DNA of 64,000 nt, from positions 86,494-150,493 of the forward strand of contig CATOST010000005.1 of the NCBI GenBank assembly GCA_951812665.1, in the 5' to 3' direction. Of the stretch, positions 42,456 to 51,274 are shown in pieces (positions within the stretch are counted from its first letter, which is position 1; each line of letters starts with the position of its first letter). This stretch comes from an uncultured Acidobacteriota bacterium (lineage in GTDB: Bacteria > Acidobacteriota > UBA6911 > RPQK01 > JAJDTT01). A model generated the notes under the pieces. It had not been told where the DNA came from, made no database searches, and was given only the letters and a program-made list of their open reading frames with translations. Both the position numbers and the translations under genes were made by a program.

Positions 42456-43637
42456 ATGCAGATCAACAAAGTCGATTCCTACATCGTGGAGAATCCTTGG
42501 AACCCCTGGTTCTTCGTGCGGGTGGAGACGGACACGGGGGTCGCCGGCGTCGGCGAGGGGATCGGGTACCACTGGTCCCTGGCCGCCCAAGCCTATCTGC
42601 GCCAGAACGGGGAGCATCTCTTCCTGGGCCGGGACCCCCACGACATCGAGCAGATGGTCCTGGACACGCGCCAGATGCTGGGGATCGATCGGGGCCTGGG
42701 AATGGTGGAGAGAAGCGTTCTCTCGGCCGTGGAGCAGGCCTGCTGGGACATTCTGGGGAAGCACTACGGAGTCCCGGTCTACAAGTTGCTGGGCGGCAAG
42801 GTACGGGACCGGATTCGCGTCTACGCCAACGGCTGGTACAACGATTTCGACGTCCGAGACGTCCGCCAATGGGCCGCCAAGGCCAGAAGGCTGGTGGACC
42901 AGGGTTACACGGCGCTCAAGTTCGATCCCTTCGGAGCCGCCTACCGGCATCTCGAACCCTCCGAGTTCCGCTTGGCCGTGGAAATCGTCGCCGCCCTGCG
43001 CGAGGCGACGGGGCCCGACACGGGCCTGATCGTGGAGGCGCACGCCCGTTTTCATCCCGAAGCCGCGATTCAGTTCGGCAAGGCCATGGAACCGTACGAC
43101 CTGCTCTGGTACGAGGCGCCGACTCTCGGGTACCTGGGGCCCGCTCCGCTCAAGGAAGTGGCGTCCCGGGTCAATATTCCCATCGGGACCGACGTGGCCG
43201 GAATCTCCGATCTGGTCCAGGCCAGCCAGTATCTGCCCGACCGGGCGGCGGGCGTTTACCAGCCCGACGTGGGCTATTCCTGTGGGATCCTGGAGGTGAA
43301 GAAGATGGCGGCGTTGGCCGACGCCCTGGGCGTGTTCTTCGCTCCCCACCAGTCCCTGGGGCCCATCTGCATGGCGGCTTCGATCCAGGTCAGCTTCACC
43401 GCGCCGGCCTTCCTGATCCAGGAGGCGTTCGCCGAGTTCGCCTATCCCTCCTGGACGCGGGACCTGGTCACGGGATCGGCGCCGATCCGGAACGGATATA
43501 TTGAGTTACCGGAAAAACCGGGCCTCGGGGTAGAACTGGACGTCTCGGTAGCCCGCCAACATCCCCTCAAGGGAGACCGGGTGATCGATCTCCTGGCTGA
43601 AGGCTGGGAAGGGCGATCGGATGTCTTGGAAGAGTAG
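42456..43637 (+). CDS. Enolase-superfamily dehydratase (mandelate racemase/muconate lactonizing family)
   Basis: 393 residues from the ATG at 42456, with GAGGAGGTG upstream. The capping domain has ETDTGVAGVGEGIGYHW. The barrel has GYTALKFDPFG (KxD), LIVEAHARF, LLWYEAPTLGY (Glu), IPIGTDVAGIS, YQPDVGYSCGI (Asp) and FFAPHQSLGP (His), the layout of acid-sugar dehydratases such as galactonate dehydratase. It abstracts a proton alpha to a carboxylate and eliminates water, with magnesium. Which sugar acid is used cannot be read from sequence alone. Confidence 0.92.
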   Translation: MQINKVDSYIVENPWNPWFFVRVETDTGVAGVGEGIGYHWSLAAQAYLRQNGEHLFLGRDPHDIEQMVLDTRQMLGIDRGLGMVERSVLSAVEQACWDILGKHYGVPVYKLLGGKVRDRIRVYANGWYNDFDVRDVRQWAAKARRLVDQGYTALKFDPFGAAYRHLEPSEFRLAVEIVAALREATGPDTGLIVEAHARFHPEAAIQFGKAMEPYDLLWYEAPTLGYLGPAPLKEVASRVNIPIGTDVAGISDLVQASQYLPDRAAGVYQPDVGYSCGILEVKKMAALADALGVFFAPHQSLGPICMAASIQVSFTAPAFLIQEAFAEFAYPSWTRDLVTGSAPIRNGYIELPEKPGLGVELDVSVARQHPLKGDRVIDLLAEGWEGRSDVLEE

Positions 43638-44069
43638 CCGGAGGGACGTTGAAGGGTGATTTCGATGACCTCATGGGCGCATGTGGCCTCCGGTCCGAAG
43701 ACGATCTGATCGCCTTGTTATGAGAGCGAATTCCGGGTATGGGCCGTTGGAAGGGGCGTAAACGACGGCCGACCGGTGCGGGATCATCTTCGCCGTCGAT
43801 CCTTTCCACCCACCGGAGGGGTGACGTCATACCGGACGACACCGGCAGTCAAGGCACCGACCTTCATGGCGTCGCCGATGTTCCGCTCACTCCCCGCTTC
43901 ACGGCGAAGAAGATCCGATCGAGCGCCTCACTTCTCCCTCTCCGGTCACCCACTCCGAGCGTGACCGGGCAACTACAAGGGTTGCCCCTACGGCTCAAAT
44001 TCCAGACTGCTATGATTCCACGAGGAAAACCTAATAGGCGTCAGGGTCGGCCCGCCTGGGAGATTTCGC
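43638..44069. other. Gene-free stretch of 432 bp
   Basis: I see no supportable coding sequence here; the open frames are short, Arg/Ser/Pro-rich and lack family features. It holds a hairpin with 7-base arms GGGCAAC (43967-43973) and GTTGCCC (43981-43987) and an extended -10 promoter at 44008. Confidence 0.6.
44008..44016 (+). promoter_or_regulatory. Extended -10 promoter of the MetE-like gene
   Basis: TGCTATGAT (TATGAT at 44011-44016), with the predicted transcript start near 44022 and a leader of about 48 bases. Confidence 0.45.
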
Positions 44070-45083
44070 ATGGGTAAGCCATTTCGCACGACGGTGACCG
44101 GAAGTTATCCACGTCCGGTCCAACCGGCCGACACTCTGCGCAAGCCGGAACTCAGCCGGGAGGAGGCCGACGAGATCATCCGGTGGGCGGTTCGGGACCA
44201 GGTGGACGCGGGGTTGGACATCGTGACCGACGGCGAGGGCCGGCGGGAGAACATGTACTATTTCATCCAGAAGCGGGTCGGCGGCGTCAGCTTCGAAGAG
44301 ATGACCTACCGGAAGTTCGGGACTGCGGGTTTCGGAATCGAGCTGGCTCAGGTGGTTGGCCCCCTCAGCGATCCCAGCATCGGACTGGCCCACGACTGGC
44401 GCGTGGCCCGCGACGCGGCTCCAGCAGGCGTCGAGGTCAAGATCACCTGTATCGGTCCGCATATGCTGGCCAAGTTCTCGGACAACCGCCGGTCCGACCT
44501 TTACCCGGACGACGCCGCGCTGGCGGCCGGTTACGCCCGGATCCTGAACCAGGAGTTTCGGCAGGCGGTCCGCGCCGGTTGCGAGTTCATCCAATTCGAC
44601 GAACCGGCCTGGACCGCATTTCCTGAAGACGCGGTCTGGGCGGCCGAAACTTTGAAACTGGCAACCGAGGGCCTCGGCATTCGTTACGGTCTGCATGTCT
44701 GTGGGGGAAATGCCTACCGAAAACGAGTCTACTTCGCCCGCTACACGGAAATGGTCGAGGCCTTTCGCGCTGCTCCGGTCGACCAGATCTCCCTGGAGCA
44801 CTGCACCCTGGAATACGACATGATGCCGCTCTGGGAGGAACTGGACTATCGGGGGGAGTTTGCCGTGGGAGTCCTGGATCAACGCAGCGACGAAATCGAG
44901 CCTCCCGATCTGATCGTCGAACGGAGTCGGCCGGCCCTGGAGCATTTTCCTCCCGAACGCCTCCTGCTGACGTCCGAATGCGGCTTCCAGCACGTCCCTC
45001 TGGAGATCACCCGCAAGAAGCTGAGGACCCTGGTGGCGGGCGCCGAAAAGGCTCGAAGAGTCCTGGTCCGTCCATCCGGCTGA
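44070..45083 (+). CDS. MetE-like (cobalamin-independent methionine synthase C-terminal) protein
   Basis: 337 residues, about the size of the catalytic half of MetE only. TTVTGSYPRP opens the barrel. Zinc ligands of the family can be placed: HVCGGNAY (His and Cys), SLEHCTLEYD (Glu) and LTSECGFQH (Cys). GCEFIQFDEPAWTA is the typical substrate-binding Asp-Glu-Pro segment. Stand-alone proteins of this type transfer methyl groups between small donors and thiols or have uncharacterised roles. True methionine synthesis is not assumed. The symporter gene follows by 15 bp. Confidence 0.88.
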   Translation: MGKPFRTTVTGSYPRPVQPADTLRKPELSREEADEIIRWAVRDQVDAGLDIVTDGEGRRENMYYFIQKRVGGVSFEEMTYRKFGTAGFGIELAQVVGPLSDPSIGLAHDWRVARDAAPAGVEVKITCIGPHMLAKFSDNRRSDLYPDDAALAAGYARILNQEFRQAVRAGCEFIQFDEPAWTAFPEDAVWAAETLKLATEGLGIRYGLHVCGGNAYRKRVYFARYTEMVEAFRAAPVDQISLEHCTLEYDMMPLWEELDYRGEFAVGVLDQRSDEIEPPDLIVERSRPALEHFPPERLLLTSECGFQHVPLEITRKKLRTLVAGAEKARRVLVRPSG

Positions 45084-45098
45084 GGAGACCAGGAATCC

Positions 45099-47030
45099 GT
45101 GGGCACCGTCTTCACACCACTCGACGCGGGCGTCTTCTTCGCTGCCTTGGCGCTGGTGATGGCCATCGGCCTGCTGGCATCCCGGCGCGAGAAGACGGCG
45201 GAGGCCTATTTTCTGGCGGGCCGAAACATCCCTTGGTGGGGCGTGGCCGGTTCCATCTACGGCAGCAACGTCAGCGCCAATCACATGATCGGGATGATGG
45301 GCATCGGCTTCAGCGTCGGTTTCGCCCAGAGCCACTTCGAGTTGGGAGCCATCGCCGGCCTCATGCTCCTCTGCTACGGGTTTCTCCCGGTTTATCGAAA
45401 GTTGAGGGTCTACACCCTCTCCGAATATTTGGAGCGCCGCTACGATCAGCGCAGCCGCGCAGCCTACGCCGTCATCCTGGTCATCACCATGGCCGTGGTC
45501 CAACTGGTGCCGGCGCTCTACATCGGCGCCCGTTCCAGTTGCGTGCTCATGGGCGGAGCGGCGCTCGAGGAGATCGTTTCGGAATCGATTCCCGGAGAGA
45601 CAGCGGATACGGAGCCGGGATCAGGCATCTCGCCGGAGACGCCGGCCAAGTCGAAGCTGGGCGTGAATCGGTTCCACTACAGCGTCTTCGTTCTGATCCT
45701 GGCCGCCATCGCCACCAGCTACACCATCTTCGGCGGACTCAAGGCGGTGATCTGGACGGACGTGATCCAGTCGGTCCTGCTTCTGCTGGGCGGCATCCTT
45801 CTGGCGGCCCTCACCTTTGACCGGCTGGGTGGTTGGAGCGCCCTGATGGAGCTGGATCGGGCGGGGTCCGGCAAGATGCACCTCTATCTGCCAAGCAACC
45901 ATCCGGACCTCCCCTGGACCGGGGTCCTGACCGGTCTGATGGCGCTGCACATCTTCTATTGGGGAACCAACCAGTTCATCGTTCAGCGGGCTCTGAGCGC
46001 CCGGAGCGACTCGCAGGCGCGTCTGGGAATCGTCGCGGCCGGGTTCCTCAAATTGCTGATCCCGTTCTTTTCCATCGCCAGCGGAGTGGCCGCCTTCTAT
46101 CTCTTCCAGTCCGAGCTGCCGGATCGTTCCGTGGCGCCCGACACCGCCTTCACCGAGCTGATCGTTCTGGTGATCCGGCCCCTCGGATTCGGACTCATCG
46201 GCGTCATCTCCGCCGGCGCCGTGGGAGCCATCCTGTCCTCCATCGATTCCATGATGAACTCCGCCGCCACCATCGTCAGCATGGACCTTTACCGCCGGTA
46301 CCTCAATCCTGAGGCCAGCGACGCCCAGCTGATCCGGGTGGGACGATGGTCCATCCTGGGGTTTGTCTCGGTCGCCAGCCTGTTCGCTCTTTTCGTCATC
46401 GATCCCAACTCGGAGAAGAATTTCTTCCTGCAGATCGTGGACTACCAGGGTTATCTGACGCCCGGGCTCCTGGTGGTCTTCCTGCTGGGGCTGTTCTGGC
46501 GGGGGACGACGCCCACCGCCGCCATTGTCACCATCGTCCTCGGCGTCTTCTATTCCTGGGCCGTGGAGTGGTTCTACCTCGCGTACTTGGGGCCGGTGCC
46601 CGCCGTTGCGTCGTTGACCGGAGACGTGCTCAACTTCTTCCACCGGGTCGTTGTGGTCGTGGTGCTGTGCACGTTGACGGCCGTTTTGGTGAGCCGATTG
46701 GGCAGATGCCCAGAGGAAAAAGCAAAGCTGACGTGGGCCGGCGTGCTCGCCGTTTCACCGGAGGCGGTCAGAAATCTGCTGTCAGGCCTCGTGGTCTGGC
46801 TCGGATTGCTGGTGGCCCTGGCGGCGGCCGTGGCCGGAGGCCGTCTGACCCCGGCATCCGCGGCCCTTCTCGCTTCGGTCCTGACCCTGGGAATGTTCTG
46901 GATGCTGCTGAGGCGCCGCGCCCGGAGCCGGGGGCCCGTGAATCTGGTGTCCTGGGTCGTTCGGGAAGACCGATTCTGGGCCGGATGCCTCTGTGCGGGC
47001 GCCGTCTTCTTTCTCTTCTATTTCTATTGA
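45099..47030 (+). CDS. Sodium:solute symporter (long form)
   Basis: 643 residues from GTG. Family motifs: EAYFLAGRNIPWWGVAGSIYGSNVSANH near residue 35, YTLSEYLERRY near residue 107, TIFGGLKAVIWTDVIQ near residue 210, NQFIVQRALSA, and GAVGAILSSIDSMMNSAATI near residue 375. It has the extra C-terminal helices of the SGLT-like (galactose/inositol) branch. A hydrophilic loop (about 160-185) after helix 5 is unusually acidic. It probably imports the compound used by the MetE-like protein or by the sugar-acid enzymes upstream; that link is inference. Confidence 0.9.
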   Translation: MGTVFTPLDAGVFFAALALVMAIGLLASRREKTAEAYFLAGRNIPWWGVAGSIYGSNVSANHMIGMMGIGFSVGFAQSHFELGAIAGLMLLCYGFLPVYRKLRVYTLSEYLERRYDQRSRAAYAVILVITMAVVQLVPALYIGARSSCVLMGGAALEEIVSESIPGETADTEPGSGISPETPAKSKLGVNRFHYSVFVLILAAIATSYTIFGGLKAVIWTDVIQSVLLLLGGILLAALTFDRLGGWSALMELDRAGSGKMHLYLPSNHPDLPWTGVLTGLMALHIFYWGTNQFIVQRALSARSDSQARLGIVAAGFLKLLIPFFSIASGVAAFYLFQSELPDRSVAPDTAFTELIVLVIRPLGFGLIGVISAGAVGAILSSIDSMMNSAATIVSMDLYRRYLNPEASDAQLIRVGRWSILGFVSVASLFALFVIDPNSEKNFFLQIVDYQGYLTPGLLVVFLLGLFWRGTTPTAAIVTIVLGVFYSWAVEWFYLAYLGPVPAVASLTGDVLNFFHRVVVVVVLCTLTAVLVSRLGRCPEEKAKLTWAGVLAVSPEAVRNLLSGLVVWLGLLVALAAAVAGGRLTPASAALLASVLTLGMFWMLLRRRARSRGPVNLVSWVVREDRFWAGCLCAGAVFFLFYFY

Positions 47031-47097
47031 TCCGGACTCCGGAACCTTGCGGGAGGACCGATCGCGGTTGCTGTTCGAGCGAGGAATTCTCTCTTGC

Positions 47098-47940
47098 TCA
47101 GGAAGGGTTCCGCGCCCCTTCGGTCTGTTTCCGGACGGCTCGCCGAACGCCGGCACGGAGCAGCGACGGAAACAGGAGCTTGACCAACGGCAGGAACCCC
47201 ATGGCTTTGGGAATGTAGAGGTTTCCCCCGGGTCCGGATAACGAGTTGATGATCAGTCGGGAGCACTCTCGGACGCTCACCCCTCGCTGGCGGCGGGACC
47301 GATGTGCAGCGGACCCCAAAGGCGTCCCGTCTGCGGACAGGGCGTGAGCTCGGATACCGGTGCTCCGGATCCATCCCGGCATCACGTTCAGAATCCGGAC
47401 TTCCCCTTGCAACTCGGCCCGCAGCGTCTCCAGGAGACCGTCCAAGGCGTGCTTGCTGGCGGTGTACCCGCTGTGAAACGGCACGCCGACCCGGCCCTGG
47501 ACGGAGGAGATGGCCACGATCATGCCGTAGTGCTCTTTCAAGGACGCCAATGCGGGGTGGATGCAGTGGACGGCTCCCAGGTAGTTCACTTCCATGAGCG
47601 TCCTGAAGATGTCGGTGTTTCGTACCTGGTCGAAGAGCGTCCACATGCTCACGCCGGCGCTGAGAATGAGATAGTCCAGAGTTCCGAATTCCGCGGTCAC
47701 CGCCGATACCATTTCGCGGCACTGCCCGGCGTCGGTCACGTCGGTGGGAACCACCAGGCAGTCGGCTCCGATTCGCCGGACGCCGCCGGCCGTTTCCTGA
47801 AGCGACTGCTCCGAGCGGGAAGCCAATCCCAGGTTCAAGCCCTCAGCGGCCAGATCAAGAGCCAGTCGCTTCCCCAGCCCTGAGGAAGCGCCGGTGATGA
47901 GGGCCGTCTTGCCCTGAAGTTTGGGATTCCCTTTTCGCAT
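47098..47940 (-). CDS. Short-chain dehydrogenase resembling DHRS7B (acyl/alkyl-DHAP reductase)
   Basis: 280 residues. NADP-binding TGASSGLGKRLALDLA begins at residue 16. The catalytic stretch is IVAISSVQGRVGVPFHSGYTASKHALDG (Ser, Tyr, Lys). This region and the following MPGWIRSTGIRAHALSADGTPLG closely follow the animal protein DHRS7B/PexRAP, which reduces alkyl-dihydroxyacetone phosphate in ether-lipid synthesis. A hydrophobic C-terminal segment (FLPLVKLLFPSLLRAGV) could bind the membrane, as in DHRS7B. It lies 47 bp after the alkylglycerone-phosphate-synthase-like gene, the enzyme that would supply the substrate. Confidence 0.85.
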   Translation of the reverse strand: MRKGNPKLQGKTALITGASSGLGKRLALDLAAEGLNLGLASRSEQSLQETAGGVRRIGADCLVVPTDVTDAGQCREMVSAVTAEFGTLDYLILSAGVSMWTLFDQVRNTDIFRTLMEVNYLGAVHCIHPALASLKEHYGMIVAISSVQGRVGVPFHSGYTASKHALDGLLETLRAELQGEVRILNVMPGWIRSTGIRAHALSADGTPLGSAAHRSRRQRGVSVRECSRLIINSLSGPGGNLYIPKAMGFLPLVKLLFPSLLRAGVRRAVRKQTEGARNPS

Positions 47941-47987
47941 GGATCAGGCCCTGAGGGTTCTCATCCTGGCGGCGTGGCGGTTGCCGC

Positions 47988-49730
47988 TCAATCGTCCAGG
48001 ACGTTGTTTCGAATGCCGAAGACGTTGTTTGGATCGGTGGCCCGCTTGATCTGTTTCAGGAGCCGAATACCTCGGGAAGAGAGGGTGTGTTTCATGAACT
48101 CACTACGGAGTTTTCCGACTCCATGGTGGTGGGAAATGGACCCGCCCGCGTCAATGATGGCTTGGCGCAGCGAGTGCTCGATCTGGCTGAAGACGGTTTC
48201 CGGGTCCTCTACGCCCTTGGCGTAGAAGCCGAACATGAAGTAGATGCAGACACCTGTGTGGTAGACCTGGGTGATTCGATAAGAGACGTAAGGTCGTCCC
48301 GGCAGGTCCAGTTCCTGGTGTCGATCCTGGGCTTGAGCCACGACGGCGTCGCAAACTTGGTGAATGCGGTCCCAGGGGACCGAGGTTTCGAAGGTCTCTC
48401 CCAGAATGTGGAAGTCCGAAAGAAAGTCTCGGATATAGGCGATGGCGAAGGTGAGCCGGTAGCCGCGGCGCCCGTTTTCGGATCCCCCGGGCAGGCCTCC
48501 GTACTTCTTGGCCAGTCTGTAGAGGCCGTTTTCCTGGAAGGAGACCTCTTCGTGGGAGCCTTCCATGAGGATGGTAGCGGCGGACATCTGCTGGGGATCG
48601 AATCCCTTGACCTTGAGTACAAAGTATTTCTTCAGCCTGTCCAACACCGCCGCCGATCCGGTGGCCCTGGGCTTGAGCGCCTGGCCGAAACGGAACTGGA
48701 CGTTGTCCACCAGACGGATGCTGGCGGGCACGAAACTGGTTTCGGCCAAGTTCCGAAGAAAGGAAACACCCTGGGCAAAGTCGGGAAAGACGAGGGAGCC
48801 ATACCTTTGGACCCGGGGCCGGGGATGAATCTTGATGACGGCGCTGGTGATGAGGCCCAGGTTGCCTTCGCTCCCAAAGAAAAGATTCTGGGGCTGCATC
48901 CCCATGGAGACCCGGGGGGAGGCCGTCAGATGCTCAACCCGGCCGCTGGGCGTGATCAGCGTCACTTGTTCGACAATGTCCTCGATGTTGCCGTATCGAT
49001 TCTTCTTCATCCCGCTGGCATGGGTGGCGATCCATCCCCCCAGAGTCGAGAGTTCGATGCTGTCGGGCTCGTGACCGGAGACGTAACCGGCCTCCCCGAG
49101 CCGGCGTTCCAGCTCCTCCCCCGTGATTCCCGCTTGGACCAGGGCCCGCTGGTTCTCGCGATCGATCCACTCGACGCGATTCATCCGCCTCATGTCCACC
49201 GAAACGATCATGCGCTCTTCCGAGACAGGAAGTTTCAGCGCGCAACTGACGCTGGTGCCGCCACCGTAGGGAACGAGGCAGACGTCCATGGTCCGGGCCA
49301 GTGCCACCAGCATCGCGCAGTCCTTCTCTGCTTCGGGGTAGATGACCATGTCGGCGACTCGTTCGAGCTGGGAGTAGATGACCCGGAAGACTTCGTCGGC
49401 ACTGGTCTGGCCGTGACTGTGGACCAGTCTCTCGCGATCGTCGAAGGTGTATTGGTCGGGACGGTAGAAGTTGCCCAGACGACGGCAGAACCTGCGGTTC
49501 TTTCTGGGGGCGGGAACCGGTTTGGGGTCGACCTCGGGACGTTTTTCCTTGAAATCTGGATCGAGTCCCAGGACTTCTCTCACGTAGGGGAGGAAGTCGT
49601 GCATCTTGTAGCCGCACAGTTCGTAGCGACTACCGGTGAGGGTCACGGAGTCGTCGTCGTTGAGCACGAATCGGGTGTCGGCAAATCCCCAACGGTGTCC
49701 CCACGTCGGTTCATTGGTCCGGTCGGCCAT
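47988..49730 (-). CDS. Alkylglycerone-phosphate-synthase-like FAD oxidoreductase
   Basis: 580 residues from the ATG at 49730; the frame extends to a TTG at 49760, which is less likely. FAD-binding (PCMH) domain: VIYPEAEKDCAMLVAL, VPYGGGTSVSCAL and STLGGWIATHASGMKKNRYGNIED. Near the end, GGSISHHHGVGKLRSEF (His 534-536) matches the active-site His cluster of AGPS, which swaps the acyl chain of acyl-DHAP for a fatty alcohol to make the ether bond. The related glycolate or D-lactate oxidases lack this HHHGVGK motif. No DHAP acyltransferase or fatty-acyl reductase is in the window. Confidence 0.87.
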   Translation of the reverse strand: MADRTNEPTWGHRWGFADTRFVLNDDDSVTLTGSRYELCGYKMHDFLPYVREVLGLDPDFKEKRPEVDPKPVPAPRKNRRFCRRLGNFYRPDQYTFDDRERLVHSHGQTSADEVFRVIYSQLERVADMVIYPEAEKDCAMLVALARTMDVCLVPYGGGTSVSCALKLPVSEERMIVSVDMRRMNRVEWIDRENQRALVQAGITGEELERRLGEAGYVSGHEPDSIELSTLGGWIATHASGMKKNRYGNIEDIVEQVTLITPSGRVEHLTASPRVSMGMQPQNLFFGSEGNLGLITSAVIKIHPRPRVQRYGSLVFPDFAQGVSFLRNLAETSFVPASIRLVDNVQFRFGQALKPRATGSAAVLDRLKKYFVLKVKGFDPQQMSAATILMEGSHEEVSFQENGLYRLAKKYGGLPGGSENGRRGYRLTFAIAYIRDFLSDFHILGETFETSVPWDRIHQVCDAVVAQAQDRHQELDLPGRPYVSYRITQVYHTGVCIYFMFGFYAKGVEDPETVFSQIEHSLRQAIIDAGGSISHHHGVGKLRSEFMKHTLSSRGIRLLKQIKRATDPNNVFGIRNNVLDD

Positions 49731-49812
49731 CGCTATTTTCCGCTCCACTCCGATTGCCAAATCATCCGCCGGAGGACGCCACCCGATCGGGATGCCGATT
49801 CCGGTGTTGCCA

Positions 49813-49830
49813 AGTGTGATTGTTCACACT
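49813..49830. promoter_or_regulatory. Perfect 18-bp palindrome upstream of the ether-lipid genes
   Basis: AGTGTGA-TTGT-TCACACT, 83 bases before the ATG of the AGPS-like gene and 108 bases past the end of the DUF3891 gene. It is the size and form of a dimeric-repressor operator. It resembles a CRP site, but its spacer is 4 bases instead of 6. Confidence 0.5.
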
Positions 49831-49937
49831 GAGATAGTGATGCGCAACTCCGGGCGGGCGGTTACAGGGGAGTCGCCTGACCTTCCAGGGTACCAACGCT
49901 GCCCCCCCTCAATGCCCCTGCCCCCATCGCCGTCCGT

Positions 49938-50804
49938 TCAACGGTCGAATCGAAACCGGACTTGCCGGCGGGGGCGCGACTGCCACCAGGTCTGGAAGTC
50001 ATCCGGAGGCCGAATCTCCGGGTTGAGCATACGGGCGCGAAGGGTGACTGCGAGCGGATCCTGATCGAAGGGGTAGGGGTCGATGACGACTCGGAATTCG
50101 TCCGCCGGACGGACCCTGAGTGAGACTCGATCGTTCCAACTCGTGCGCGGAATCTCGCGGAGGGTTCGTTTCTTGTCTCCGCCGAAGCAGAGGTGCAGCG
50201 AGAGGGCGTCGCAGAGTTGCAGCAGGCGGACGTGGGGGTGCAGGTGCTGCGGCTCGACCGCGGCGGCCCATTCAGGATTGCCCTTGATGCGGTCCACGAG
50301 CAGTTCCTGCAGGGCGTGTTGTACGGAAACGAACCGCTTGGCTTCCTTGAATTCTTCGCCTTCGGGTGAGGACCAGTCAACGGGGTTGCCGAAGAGCGGG
50401 TGGAAGAACAGGGGCGAGTCCTCGGCTTGGACGCGGGGCGCGTGCAGCCAGTAGGCGTGCGAGCTGATGAGGAGCGCGACGTAGGGATGATCGTCCTGGA
50501 AGCGGGATACGCCCAGGCGCCAGCGTTGGAGACCGTCGGACTGCCTGAGGCTCGTCAGATCCAAAGGGAGGCCGTCGGCGGGGTCGATCTGAGGGTCGGC
50601 CTCCCATTCCCACCAACCGTTGTCGTGCTCGGCGATGGCGAGGACGGTTTCGGCTCGCAGCCGTTCGGGGTCGGGACAGGGTGCATATTGGCCGGGGCGG
50701 GCGAATTCGTGGTTGCCCCAATGAGCGGCCAGGTAACCGGCGGCGGCGGCGTGGTCGGGCTGCGAGATGCACCACAGTTCGTCGCCGACCGTGCGCTTCA
50801 GCAT
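49938..50804 (-). CDS. DUF3891 family protein
   Basis: 288 residues, cytoplasmic. Recognised by CISQPDHAAAAGYLAAHWGN near residue 12, VLAIAEHDNGWWEWEADP near residue 55, and LLQLCDALSLHLCFGG near residue 195. These His/Asp motifs (HDNGW, CDALSLHLCF) recall an HD-like metal-dependent phosphohydrolase, but activity has not been established for the family. It is on the same strand as its neighbours; 37 bp separate it from the small membrane protein upstream. Confidence 0.85.
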   Translation of the reverse strand: MLKRTVGDELWCISQPDHAAAAGYLAAHWGNHEFARPGQYAPCPDPERLRAETVLAIAEHDNGWWEWEADPQIDPADGLPLDLTSLRQSDGLQRWRLGVSRFQDDHPYVALLISSHAYWLHAPRVQAEDSPLFFHPLFGNPVDWSSPEGEEFKEAKRFVSVQHALQELLVDRIKGNPEWAAAVEPQHLHPHVRLLQLCDALSLHLCFGGDKKRTLREIPRTSWNDRVSLRVRPADEFRVVIDPYPFDQDPLAVTLRARMLNPEIRPPDDFQTWWQSRPRRQVRFRFDR

Positions 50805-50841
50805 GGTTCCTCTGAACGGGTGACTCTCAACTTTGGGGGGA

Positions 50842-51045
50842 TCAGGATTTTGAGAGGCGGCCGGCCTTCCACAGCAGGAAGGTTGCCGCCGCCAGCAGGA
50901 ACAGGGTCAACAGCAGCTTCACCTCCCACAGCGCGTAGGTGTAGTAAAAGGAAGCCAACAGCAGGCTGCCCACCAGTAACAGCAGCCATCCGCTGTAGAG
51001 GTATTCGCCGCGAAGTTTCCGCCGCTGGTCCTCTCCGGTGTCCAT
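50842..51045 (-). CDS. Small two-helix membrane protein
   Basis: 67 residues from the ATG at 51045. A charged start (MDTGEDQRRKLRGEY) is followed by two hydrophobic helices (YSGWLLLLVGSLLLASFYYTY and VKLLLTLFLLAAATFLLW) and a basic end. I recognise no named family. It lies between the second MITE-like copy and the DUF3891 gene. Confidence 0.65.
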   Translation of the reverse strand: MDTGEDQRRKLRGEYLYSGWLLLLVGSLLLASFYYTYALWEVKLLLTLFLLAAATFLLWKAGRLSKS

Positions 51046-51088
51046 GTCTCTGGGAGCGTAGCAGCCTGAGACCCAAGTCTCCACCGTA

Positions 51089-51249
51089 CCAGTCCGTGGC
51101 AAAAGTCATCACGGCATTCGACCGTCCCTGCATCCCGGCGGACTGCGTTGCGCCTCGGTCGCATACTCGCCGGTAAGCTCCTTCACCGCGCCTGGTCCGG
51201 CGGGCGCAGGACCGGTCTCGGCGCTCGCGGGACTTTCGCCACGTACCGG
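51089..51249. mobile_element. MITE-like element, copy 2 (161 bp, TA-flanked)
   Basis: Reverse-complement counterpart of 8051-8210. Near-identical blocks include AACGCAGTCCGCCGGGATGC and, towards the other end, GAGACCG-then-TCCTGCGCCCGCCGGAC. TA borders both ends (51087-51088, 51250-51251). The central inverted repeat differs in sequence from copy 1. The copies are diverged enough to be independent insertions of some age. It lies in the 229-bp gap between 51045 and 51275. Confidence 0.75.
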
Positions 51250-51274
51250 TAACCGGAACCCGGATTCCTCGGGG

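Noticed and set aside
43739..44077. 112-codon open frame in the 43.6-44.1 kb gap
   Set aside because: The sequence is Ser/Arg/Pro-rich, overlaps the promoter and start of the MetE-like gene, and shows no motif.
49815..49829. CRP binding site
   Set aside because: The half-sites TGTGA and TCACA are present, but the spacer is 4 bases rather than 6, so a CRP-type dimer would not fit well. It is listed as an operator of unknown regulator.
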